Below, in pieces: positions 13,298 through 20,380 of a DNA stretch of 20,380 nt. The stretch is from an uncultured Clostridia bacterium. Lineage in GTDB: Bacteria; Bacillota; Clostridia; Christensenellales; Borkfalkiaceae. The position numbers and the translations under genes were made by a program. The notes beneath the pieces were generated by a model, which did not search any database, was not told the origin of the DNA, and saw only the letters and a list, made by a program, of their open reading frames with translations. Every line of letters starts with the position of its first letter. The first letter of the stretch is position 1. The DNA lies in the NCBI GenBank assembly GCA_944369635.1, contig CALVXL010000146.1, positions 1 through 20,380 of the forward strand. Reading direction: 5' to 3'.

Positions 13298-14508
13298 TCA
13301 GTCGTTTTTTGCCTTATTTTGCTTGGTTTGCAGAATTTTTCCCGCAATCATTGCCGCAAATCCTATAAGGACAAACAAAACGCTCAAAACGGGAGATGCG
13401 CCGAGTGAAATTTTAGTAGGCGTAATGAGAGCATTGATCTTTGCACAGATCATGCACGCAAAGACAAGTTCCGCCACGGCAAACAGAATTGTAAAAACGT
13501 AAAACGTTACGGCGGCTTTACAGGGCTGTTGTCCGCGGCTTATGCTTTTCGTTACGGAAGCAATCGATTTCATGCCGAAAGAAACGAATAACAAGAATAT
13601 GAGCGTTGCCGCTAAGCAATAAAAGAATAATATTTGTTCGGCAGGAATTTTACTGTCGGAAAAATTGACCATGAAATCGAACAATGCGGAAATGTTTTGC
13701 TGTCCCGCGTTTGGCAATTTATAATATGCGGGAATCATCGTGACGACGGAAAGAAACGCCATCGCTCCACCAATAAAGAAACCTATGAAACCGGGTATGT
13801 TTTTCAGATAAGTTTTGTGGCGAAGAATAAATTCCGCAATAATTATGCCTTCGAGCAACATGGAAATCAGTACGATTTCTATGATCGTAGCGGTGTTAAA
13901 GGAAGGTTTAAGATAACTGAGCGTGAAGTTTACGGATAAAATGACGATCGCGCCGAACGTGCTGATGAGCGCCGGCAAAAGAACGTGAAACAGACGAATT
14001 TCCTTTTTACGGAATCCGCAAGCGAATTTTATAATTCCCGTGATGAGGCAGACGGCGCAGACAACGACGTTTGCTGCAAGAAAAAACATCATGAACGCGA
14101 CGTGAATGTAATACGGAAGGTATGTCTGCGTATCGACAAGCAAGTTTTCCAGGCTTGCTTGGGTATCTCTGAAAAAAGAAAAAATATAATAAACCGCGTT
14201 TTTTTTTTGTTGAAAAAACGACGAGTTTATAGAGGTCCCTATCAGAAAACTGAAGACGAACATTATAACGAGTGCGGCAAGCATGCAGATTTTTTGTGCA
14301 AGTTCCAGTTTGGAAAAAAGGAACGAGGTATCGTAACGGTATCGGCAGCGGACTCGGATAAAGCTTGCGGCGTTTCGTTTGTCTGTAAAGATGCGGCGTG
14401 CGCTTCTTCCCTGTTTTCCGTAGAGACGACTTCTTGTAATTCTGCTCCGCAAAAGGTGCAAAAGCGCGCGTCCTCCTCGTTATCTTTTCCGCAATTTAAG
14501 CAAATCAT
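13298..14508 (-). pseudogene. Zinc-ribbon multi-pass membrane protein, frameshifted
   Basis: The gene starts at ATG 14508 with AAGGAG ahead and encodes an N-terminal zinc ribbon (MICLNCGK, C3, C6, C17, C20) and a hydrophilic linker. That frame ends at 14263 after a non-family tail. The membrane part lies in another frame (to 13298), beginning about SKLELAQK and running MFVFSFLIG and several further membrane segments. The switch falls at a six-base homopolymer, 14314-14319; one extra base there (seven T on the minus strand) would restore a single protein of about 403 residues. The downstream neighbour (14578-15984) is a paralogue with the same zinc-ribbon and MFVFSFLIG layout, which shows the intended frame. 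It could be a true mutation, an assembly error or, less likely, programmed frameshifting. Function is unknown. Confidence 0.8.
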
Positions 14509-14543
14509 TTTTATCTCCTTATCAAAAAAGCAAAGAAAGCACA

Positions 14544-14571
14544 AAACGCCCGCAAAAAGTTGCGGGCGTTT
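14544..14571 (-). terminator. Stem-loop between the two zinc-ribbon paralogues
   Basis: AAACGCCCGCAA (14544-14555) pairs with TTGCGGGCGTTT (14560-14571), 12 bp. The minus-strand flank GTGCTTTCTTTG is moderately T-rich. It sits 7 bases after the stop of the upstream paralogue and just before the ribosome site of the broken one; partial read-through would be needed for the second gene, as I see no promoter for it. Confidence 0.6.
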
Positions 14572-14577
14572 ATTTTA

Positions 14578-15984
14578 TTAATTTTGTTGCGTTTCCGTTT
14601 TGTATGCAGACGACTTTTTCGCGATAGACATAGCAAAATAAACGATGATCGCGGCAAGCGCGAAAATGCCGAGAATCAAGCCTGCGATGGGCGATCCGCC
14701 GATGCTTACGGTAGATTGTAAACCCAGTATCGAGGAAGATTTTGTCAGGCCGGCCATTACGATGGCAATCGTAAGGAAAGAGATCAGATACAGCATGCTG
14801 ATAATGCCGAAGACCAGGCTCAAAATATTGTTGACTTTATCTTTCTTGAATGCGCGAAGCATAAAGAACAGCGTGAGCAGAATTATCACGATTCCGAGAA
14901 CTAAAACGAAGAATTCCGCAATGCTGAATACGCTCAGCGTAAGGTCTTTTGCGGGAAGAACTTCCGGATAAACGCCTACTTCCGGCAAATATAAATTTAT
15001 AAAGAGGATAAAACTCAAACTGAATCCGTCGATTTTTATAAATTTATTTGAAAAAACGCCCGCTGCAATGACGAGGAGAAGCGCCGCGATCGGCAAACAG
15101 ATGACTTTAAAAATATTTTTTGCATATTTATTTCCGTTAAGCACGAATTCGAACACGATTGCCGCGGCGAGCAGCAATGCGACAAGTATGATTTCTATGA
15201 TCGTGGAAACGTTGAGCCCGATATATATGTTTTTGATCATATCGACGTCGCCGCTCGAATAAAACGCTTTCAGAATTGTGATCGACAAGAGCGTTGAGAT
15301 GATGGGCGGAATCAGATATTTATATAATGAAAATTCCTTTTTGCCGACGTTTTTGCAGAAAACACACGTTGCCAAAATACCGTAAGTGATGCAAACGATG
15401 ATATTAGCGCCGACTGCAACAGCTATGGCGATAGCGGGCGCGTAAAGGGCAAATTTTAATTCAAAGTAAACGTCTTGTTTCGCTTCCAGCGCCTGTATAG
15501 AAGAAGAAAGTTCTTTCCACGGGGATATAAGGTAATTAAAAGCGTTTTCGCTTTCTCTGATCATCACGCCGTCTGCTTTGACGGAATAACCCATGCCGAT
15601 CAGAAAGCTGAAAACAAACATCAGCACGATCGCGGAAAAAATCAGGGAGTTTTGAGTGACGGAAAGCGCCTTTTTCACGGCAGAGTTGCCCGACGGGCGA
15701 GCGGTCGGCTGATCGGTCGGCGCGGATTTCACCGCAACCGCTACCGGCGCGACAGAACTTTTTACGCCGCAGTTCGGGCAGAAACTGCCTTCATAGGCGG
15801 TTTTGCATTTCGGGCAAACGGTTTTGCCGTCCTGGCGTGTGCCGCAGTAATTACAATAAACATTTTTTTCGTCGATCAGTTTTCCGCATTTGATGCAGTG
15901 TTTTTTACCATCGATGCGCTCGCCGCACGCCGAACAAAACACCGCGTCTGACGGATTTTCGACGCCGCATTTGGGACAATTCAT
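14578..15984 (-). CDS. Membrane protein with three N-terminal zinc ribbons
   Basis: A 468-residue protein. Three CxxC zinc ribbons lie in the first 75 residues: C3/C6/C17/C20, C30/C33/C44/C47 and C57/C60/C69/C72. A Pro/Ala/Thr-rich linker (about 76-110) leads to a large membrane part with perhaps eight to nine segments (starting at about 116-135, with MFVFSFLIGMG, then 180-205, 225-245, 265-285, 293-312, 365-385, 400-425, 440-460). The start ATG has GAGGGGG ahead and a consensus promoter upstream. I do not recognise a named family beyond zinc-ribbon domain-containing membrane proteins, common in Firmicutes and of unknown function. A frameshifted paralogue lies directly downstream. Confidence 0.8.
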   Translation of the reverse strand: MNCPKCGVENPSDAVFCSACGERIDGKKHCIKCGKLIDEKNVYCNYCGTRQDGKTVCPKCKTAYEGSFCPNCGVKSSVAPVAVAVKSAPTDQPTARPSGNSAVKKALSVTQNSLIFSAIVLMFVFSFLIGMGYSVKADGVMIRESENAFNYLISPWKELSSSIQALEAKQDVYFELKFALYAPAIAIAVAVGANIIVCITYGILATCVFCKNVGKKEFSLYKYLIPPIISTLLSITILKAFYSSGDVDMIKNIYIGLNVSTIIEIILVALLLAAAIVFEFVLNGNKYAKNIFKVICLPIAALLLVIAAGVFSNKFIKIDGFSLSFILFINLYLPEVGVYPEVLPAKDLTLSVFSIAEFFVLVLGIVIILLTLFFMLRAFKKDKVNNILSLVFGIISMLYLISFLTIAIVMAGLTKSSSILGLQSTVSIGGSPIAGLILGIFALAAIIVYFAMSIAKKSSAYKTETQQN

Positions 15985-16030
15985 ATTTTTCCCCCTCTGA
16001 ATATATATTTACGATCTCTCGTATGAAAAC

Positions 16031-16059
16031 ATTATAACATCAAAAAAAGGCACTGTCAA
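16031..16059 (-). promoter_or_regulatory. Consensus promoter of the zinc-ribbon gene
   Basis: TTGACA (16054-16059), 17 bases, TATAAT (16031-16036) on the minus strand, an exact sigma-A consensus, 47 bases ahead of the start at 15984. The rest of 16060-16214 is AT-rich and holds nothing I recognise. Confidence 0.92.
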
Positions 16060-16214
16060 GAGCGAAAACAATAACGACGCTGCTTTTATTTTATGAAAAA
16101 CGGAGCGAAAAATTCCCCGAAAACGTAAATAACGAGGTTGAAATTTTTCGTAAGAGATCGGCATTTATGCTGCGGCGGGGCTGTTTTGCGGTTTGCGCGG
16201 CAAGTTTTTTGCAA

Positions 16215-16249
16215 GGAAAAAGGCGGGCTTTGAAAACAAAACCTGCCTT
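16215..16249 (-). terminator. Terminator of the ftsH-soj-parB transcript
   Basis: A 13-bp stem formed by 16220-16232 and 16237-16249 (one mismatch, one G-T pair, AAAA loop), followed on the minus strand by five T residues. It lies 18 bases after the parB stop. Confidence 0.8.
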
Positions 16250-16267
16250 ATAGTATCCGTGAAAGGA

Positions 16268-17176
16268 TTAAAATTGTTTATCCGATTTCTCCGCAAACTC
16301 CACGATTTCCGCAAGGCGGTCAAGGTCGTCGCGGGTATAGTAATCGATGTAAATTCTGCCCTTGTTGTCGTTGCCGATGGCGTTGACTTTGGTGCCGAGC
16401 ACGCGTTGCATATTGGAGATAAGCTCTTTGAGCTCCACCGAAAGTTCCGTCTTTTTCTTCTTTTTTTCTTCGGGCGGCTTGAAATAATCCTTGACCTGCT
16501 GTTCCGCGTCGCGGACGGAGCACCCGTCTTTTACGAATTTATTGGCAAGGCGGATTTGATCTTCCGCGGGAACGGTGATGATCGCACGCGCATGACCGGA
16601 ACTCAACGCGCCCGTTTCCACAAGCCTGATAACTTCCGGCGTGAGCTGTAAAAGGCGGAGCGTATTGGTGATGGCGGGGCGGGATTTTCCGATTCGGTCG
16701 GCAAGTTCGTCCTGCGTCATGCCGTAATCTTCCATGAGCGAGCGCATGGCCGTAGCCGCTTCGATGGGGTTCAGATCTTCCCTTTGCAGGTTTTCGATAA
16801 GCGAAATTTCCTTGATCTGCCGTTCGGTGTAGTTTTTGATGATGACGGGGATTTTCGTCAATCCCGCGAGCTTGCTGGCGCGGTATCTTCTTTCACCGGC
16901 GATGATCATGTAGCCTTTCGGTCCTTTATTGACGATAATCGGCATGATGACGCCGTGGCGCGAGATCGATTGCGCAAGTTCTTCGAGCGCTTCGGGATCG
17001 AACGCTTTTCTCGGCTGATTCGGATTGGGGTAAACGGAATCGATGTCCACTTCGTTTACCGAACCCGCAGGCTTTTCCGTTTCCGGCTCGTCAAAAAGCA
17101 GGCTTTTGCCGTAATCTTCTTCCGTTTCCGCAAACAGTGCGGAAAGCCCTTTGCCGAGTCCTCTGTTGTTTTTCAT
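16268..17176 (-). CDS. parB: ParB/Spo0J chromosome partitioning protein
   Basis: A 302-residue ParB that loads on parS sites, clamps DNA in a CTP-dependent way and recruits SMC; in spore formers it also counteracts Soj on Spo0A activation. Visible parts: the N-terminal LGKGLSALF Soj-interaction segment (about 6-15), the CTP-binding ParB N domain (about 43-135) with GERRYRA at 94-100 and ENLQREDLNP at 128-137, the parS-reading helix-turn-helix (about 150-175, MTQDELADRIGKSRPAI) and the C-terminal dimerisation part. The open frame extends to 17212, but ATG 17176 has GGGAGGGG ahead and gives the family's usual start (MKNNRGLGKG). It follows soj after an 84-base gap rich in hairpins. Confidence 0.97.
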   Translation of the reverse strand: MKNNRGLGKGLSALFAETEEDYGKSLLFDEPETEKPAGSVNEVDIDSVYPNPNQPRKAFDPEALEELAQSISRHGVIMPIIVNKGPKGYMIIAGERRYRASKLAGLTKIPVIIKNYTERQIKEISLIENLQREDLNPIEAATAMRSLMEDYGMTQDELADRIGKSRPAITNTLRLLQLTPEVIRLVETGALSSGHARAIITVPAEDQIRLANKFVKDGCSVRDAEQQVKDYFKPPEEKKKKKTELSVELKELISNMQRVLGTKVNAIGNDNKGRIYIDYYTRDDLDRLAEIVEFAEKSDKQF

Positions 17177-17202
17177 TTTTTCCCCTCCCGTAGTTATGAA
17201 TC

Positions 17203-17244
17203 GTTTGCGCATAAGGCGCGAAGCGCAAACCGCGCGTTGCGCGG
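17203..17244. repeat. Hairpin cluster in the soj-parB gap
   Basis: GTTTGCGC (17203-17210) pairs with GCGCAAAC (17223-17230), and CCGCGC (17230-17235) with GCGCGG (17239-17244). This GC-rich pair of hairpins sits between soj and the parB ribosome site and could affect mRNA stability or the Soj:ParB ratio. Confidence 0.5.
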
Positions 17245-17260
17245 CGTGCGCCGGGTTCGA

Positions 17261-18025
17261 TCACTTGTTTTTTTCGAGATATTCGTCGGTCAGCGCGCTG
17301 TATGCTTTTGCCCCCGCGCACTTCGGATCGTGCAACATGATGGGAACGCCGTGGCTGGGTGCTTCCGTCAGCCGCACGTTTCGCGGAATGATGGTGTCGA
17401 ACACTCGCTTTCCGAAGAATTTTTTGATTTCTGCTGAAATTTGTTTGGATATGGTGGCACGGCTGTCGTACATGGTGAGCACCACGCCTTCGATTTTCAG
17501 TTTGTCGTTGAGGTGCTTTACGACCAGTTTGATGGTGTTCATCAGCTGGGATAGTCCTTCCAGCGAATAATATTCGCTCTGGATCGGGATGATGACCGTA
17601 TCCGCCGCGGCGAGGGCATTGATGGTTAAAAGCCCTAAAGAAGGCGGACAGTCGATGGTTATGTAATCGTAAAAACCCTTGACTTCGGAAAGCATCTTTT
17701 TCAGAATGCGTTCCCTGTCTTTCATGTATACGAGTTCCACTTCCGCGCCCGCCAGATCGATGTTGGATGGCAGGATGTCGAGATTGTTTACCGAGGTTTT
17801 GAGCGCAATGCCCGAAACGGGCGCTTCGTCGATCAGACAGTTATAAACCGAACTTTTGATTTCCGACTTTGCGTAGCCGAGTCCGGAAGTGGCGTTGCCC
17901 TGCGGGTCGAGATCGACCAGCAGGACTTTTTTGCCTCTGTTTGCTAAATACGCCGACATATTGACGCACGTTGTCGTCTTTCCGACGCCGCCTTTCTGAT
18001 TGGAAAAGGCTATGATCTTACCCAT
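17261..18025 (-). CDS. soj: Soj/ParA family partitioning ATPase
   Basis: A 254-residue ParA-type ATPase working with ParB. The deviant Walker A motif KGGVGKTT is at 11-18, the A' motif DLDPQGN at 38-44 and the Walker B region TIDCPPSLG near 123-131. There is no N-terminal DNA-binding extension, as is usual for chromosomal Soj. In spore formers Soj also controls DnaA and sporulation genes. ATG has AGAGGGG ahead and lies only 9 bases after the ftsH stop, so both are translated from one mRNA. Length is normal for the family. Confidence 0.97.
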   Translation of the reverse strand: MGKIIAFSNQKGGVGKTTTCVNMSAYLANRGKKVLLVDLDPQGNATSGLGYAKSEIKSSVYNCLIDEAPVSGIALKTSVNNLDILPSNIDLAGAEVELVYMKDRERILKKMLSEVKGFYDYITIDCPPSLGLLTINALAAADTVIIPIQSEYYSLEGLSQLMNTIKLVVKHLNDKLKIEGVVLTMYDSRATISKQISAEIKKFFGKRVFDTIIPRNVRLTEAPSHGVPIMLHDPKCAGAKAYSALTDEYLEKNK

Positions 18026-18034
18026 GTTCCCCTC

Positions 18035-20203
18035 TTATTCGCCGTCATTATTCGGCTTGTCGTCGTCCGTTTTTTCCGTGGAAACGTCACTGCCCGCGGT
18101 TTTTGCCGCGTCGTCGCTTTCTTTTTTCGTTTCGGCGTTTTTATCCGCTTCCGTTTCGGCGGAAGGTTCTTTTACGATCGTTTTGTTGCCGCGCGCAAAG
18201 GGATTTTCCTGCAGCGTTTTTTCGTTTTCGTCCATGAATTTTTCGATTTCTTCCAAGGACTTTCCTTCCATGAGCATATCCACTTCTTCGGAGAAGATCG
18301 TTTCCTTTTCCACCAGAAGACGTGCCATGTTATCTAAAAGCTGTCTGTGTTCGCCCAGAAGTTGACGCGCTTTTTCAAGCGACGTAAGCACGATTTTGTT
18401 GATTTCTTCGTCGATGACGCCCGCCATTTCTTCGCTGTAATTGACGTGCGACGCCATATCTCTGCCGATAAACACTTCCTGATCGCTGCCATAGGCGATG
18501 GGACCTACGCGGTCGCTCATGCCCCATTCGGTGACCATCAGGCGCGCGCGCTTGGTCGCCGCCTTGATGTCGCCCGAAGCGCCCGCGGAAATATCTTTGA
18601 TGACGAGTTCTTCCGCCACTCTGCCGCCGAGCGTCATGACGATATCGTCCAAAAGTTTCGCTTTGGTAAGGTGGTTATCGTCGTTATCGGGAAGCGTCAT
18701 GGTATAACCTGCCGCCTGCCCTCTCGGAATGATGGATACTTCGTGAACGGGATCGCAATGCGGCAACAGGCGCGCCAGGATCGCGTGCCCGGCTTCGTGA
18801 TAGGCGGTGATGCGCTTATCGGTTTCGGTGATGAGCCTGCTCTTCTTCTGCGGTCCGAGCAGTACCTTATTGATGCCTTCGTAAAGATCTTTGTTATTGA
18901 TGACTTTTCTGTTTGCGCGGGCAGCGAGGATTGCGGCTTCATTCAGAAGGTTTTCCAAGTCTGCGCCGGAAAATCCGCTTGTCATACGCGCGACGGTTTT
19001 GAAATTGACGTCGGGCGCGAGCGGTTTATTGCGCGCATGAACTTTCAAAATGGCCTCCCGACCTTTGACGTCGGGGATATTTACGTAGATCTGTCTGTCG
19101 AAACGGCCGGGGCGAAGCAACGCGGGATCGAGAATGTCCGCGCGGTTGGTCGCCGCCATGACGATGATGCCTTCGTTCGTTTCGAAGCCGTCCATCTGTA
19201 CGAGCAATTGGTTAAGGGTCTGTTCTCTTTCGTCGTGTCCTCCGCCGAGACCGGTGCCCCTCTGGCGGCCGACGGCGTCGATTTCATCGATAAAGACGAT
19301 ACACGGCTGATTTTTTTTCGCCGCATCGAACAGATCTCTCACCCTCGATGCGCCCACGCCGACGAACATTTCCACAAAGTCCGAACCGCTGATGGAGAAA
19401 AATGGAACGCCCGCTTCGCCCGCAACGGCTTTGGCAAACAGCGTTTTACCCGTTCCCGGAGGCCCTACGAGCAATACGCCTTTCGGAATCCTCGCGCCGA
19501 GTTCGCTGAATTTTTTCGGATTTTTCAAAAATTCCACGACTTCCTGCAGTTCTTCTTTTTCTTCTTCCGCACCTGCGACGTCGGTGAAACGCACCTTTAA
19601 GTTGTGCGTCTGGCGGGCATTGGTTTTTGCAAAATTCATTGCGCTCTTGGTGCCGCCGCCTGTCGCACGGAAAATGATGATGAACGCCACGATCATCAGC
19701 ACGACCATAATAAGATACGGCACGATAGAAGACCACAGCGATCCCGCATTGGGGTCGGTGCCGTCGAATATGATCAGCTTATCTTCGGAAATTCCCTGCG
19801 CAATAAGATTGCGGTTGATCGCCTGCAAAGCCTGTTTGTAAACGGTAACGTCGTTTGAGGTTTGCAGGTTCGTGTAGTATTTTCTTACCGATTCCCTGTC
19901 GCTCGCCGTGCTTTTATAAGCGACGGTGATGTTTACGTTGTAATTGTCAAACGAAACTTCCACGATTCTGGACGGCGTTACGGTATTGCTGTTCAAAGAG
20001 TACGGCGAAAGATCCCATTTGCCGGAATGTTTCGTTTCCCCGGTAGTTTCGTCTATCACTGCGTTCACGCCGATCGATTGCTCGAATTTACTCGTTTCAA
20101 TATAGGTTTTTCCCTGGCAAGAACTCGCAAAGGAAAAAACGACGATCAGCGCAACGATCACGGTCAATACACCGATCAATATGCCTGAATTGGATTTTTT
20201 CAA
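18035..20203 (-). CDS. ftsH: ATP-dependent zinc metalloprotease FtsH
   Basis: A 722-residue membrane AAA+ protease that degrades membrane and some soluble proteins, here likely including sporulation regulators as in Bacillus. TM1 is at about 8-28 and TM2 at about 160-178, enclosing an extracytoplasmic domain of about 130 residues, longer than in B. subtilis. Walker A GPPGTGKT 247-254, Walker B FIDEID 304-309, arginine-finger region RPGRFDR near 364-370, zinc site HEAGH 469-473 with the third ligand in the SGDIKAAT region near 545. The C-terminus is a very acidic, probably disordered tail of about 50 residues. The start is TTG at 20203 with GGGGAGG 6 bases ahead; no in-frame ATG fits better. 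It leads the ftsH-soj-parB block. Confidence 0.97.
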   Translation of the reverse strand: MKKSNSGILIGVLTVIVALIVVFSFASSCQGKTYIETSKFEQSIGVNAVIDETTGETKHSGKWDLSPYSLNSNTVTPSRIVEVSFDNYNVNITVAYKSTASDRESVRKYYTNLQTSNDVTVYKQALQAINRNLIAQGISEDKLIIFDGTDPNAGSLWSSIVPYLIMVVLMIVAFIIIFRATGGGTKSAMNFAKTNARQTHNLKVRFTDVAGAEEEKEELQEVVEFLKNPKKFSELGARIPKGVLLVGPPGTGKTLFAKAVAGEAGVPFFSISGSDFVEMFVGVGASRVRDLFDAAKKNQPCIVFIDEIDAVGRQRGTGLGGGHDEREQTLNQLLVQMDGFETNEGIIVMAATNRADILDPALLRPGRFDRQIYVNIPDVKGREAILKVHARNKPLAPDVNFKTVARMTSGFSGADLENLLNEAAILAARANRKVINNKDLYEGINKVLLGPQKKSRLITETDKRITAYHEAGHAILARLLPHCDPVHEVSIIPRGQAAGYTMTLPDNDDNHLTKAKLLDDIVMTLGGRVAEELVIKDISAGASGDIKAATKRARLMVTEWGMSDRVGPIAYGSDQEVFIGRDMASHVNYSEEMAGVIDEEINKIVLTSLEKARQLLGEHRQLLDNMARLLVEKETIFSEEVDMLMEGKSLEEIEKFMDENEKTLQENPFARGNKTIVKEPSAETEADKNAETKKESDDAAKTAGSDVSTEKTDDDKPNNDGE

Positions 20204-20252
20204 TAGTTGCCTCCCCAGCAGAGCGGTTTATGTAAACCCCCGCATTTAAATT

Positions 20253-20282
20253 AATATACTCGCTCGCGCGCAATTTATACAA
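20253..20282 (-). promoter_or_regulatory. Possible ftsH promoter
   Basis: TTGTAT (20277-20282), 18 bases, TATATT (20253-20258) on the minus strand, about 50 bases ahead of the TTG start. Other AT-rich pairings nearby are possible. I see nothing else in 20283-20380. Confidence 0.4.
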
Positions 20283-20380
20283 TTATATAAAAGTATCCTT
20301 GAAAAATGCTTTAATTATCGGCAGGCAAAAATTTGCGCATTGCATTAGCCAAACCGATTTTTATCGCAATAAGTCAACGA

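Noticed and set aside
15985..16267. Possible hidden gene or RNA in the gap between the zinc-ribbon gene and parB
   Set aside because: Beyond the promoter and terminator reported, I see no open frame with a ribosome site and no conserved RNA fold.
18347..19600. 417-codon open frame on the + strand
   Set aside because: Antisense shadow of ftsH, with no ribosome site and no recognisable protein.

Overview
The window looks like an origin-proximal chromosomal segment of a spore-forming, low-to-moderate-GC Firmicute, most likely a Clostridia-class anaerobe. The evidence is the end of KhpB/Jag at the left edge, a soj-parB pair and ftsH at the right edge, a YyaC-type spore protease in between, a rubrerythrin, strong AGGAGG-type ribosome sites, TTGACA/TATAAT promoters and many stem-loop terminators. 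The taxonomic call below class level is inference. No plasmid, phage, transposon, CRISPR, tRNA or rRNA is visible.

Layout. 1-338 (+): the 3' end of khpB with an unusual Arg/Gly/Asn-rich tail, closed by a terminator. 423-905 (-): an AT-rich small membrane protein with its own promoter. 1127-1882 (-): rubrerythrin followed by a previously easy-to-miss 46-residue protein and a strong terminator. 2070-4167 (-): a PepV-like M20 dipeptidase and a glutamate-5-kinase-like amino acid kinase without a PUA domain. 4326-8326 (+): radC, gltX, a sensor kinase and a response regulator, tightly packed and probably one operon. 8451-9218 (-) and 9332-9889 (+): divergent CvpA-family protein and YyaC. 10023-11402 (-) and 11473-11679 (+): a DUF2156-GNAT fusion protein divergent from a small XRE regulator that looks leaderless. 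11800-13145 (-): NfeD and a stomatin-like SPFH protein, a classic membrane pair, behind a perfect-consensus promoter. 13298-15984 (-): two tandem zinc-ribbon multi-pass membrane paralogues, the downstream one broken by a frameshift at a homopolymer. 16268-20203 (-): ftsH, soj and parB, apparently co-transcribed.

How the parts work together. The right end couples chromosome segregation (Soj/ParB) to membrane protein quality control (FtsH) by simple adjacency. The middle block joins DNA-repair-annotated RadC, tRNA charging and a two-component system. The SPFH/NfeD pair, CvpA and the zinc-ribbon proteins are all envelope components. Most genes are ordinary housekeeping. The points that deserve a second look are the small 46-residue ORF with a displaced ribosome site, the frameshifted paralogue, the KhpB tail, the DUF2156-GNAT fusion, two likely leaderless promoters, and a 32-base perfect palindrome at a convergent gene junction. 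I did not find convincing evidence for a wholly new defence or mobile system here.
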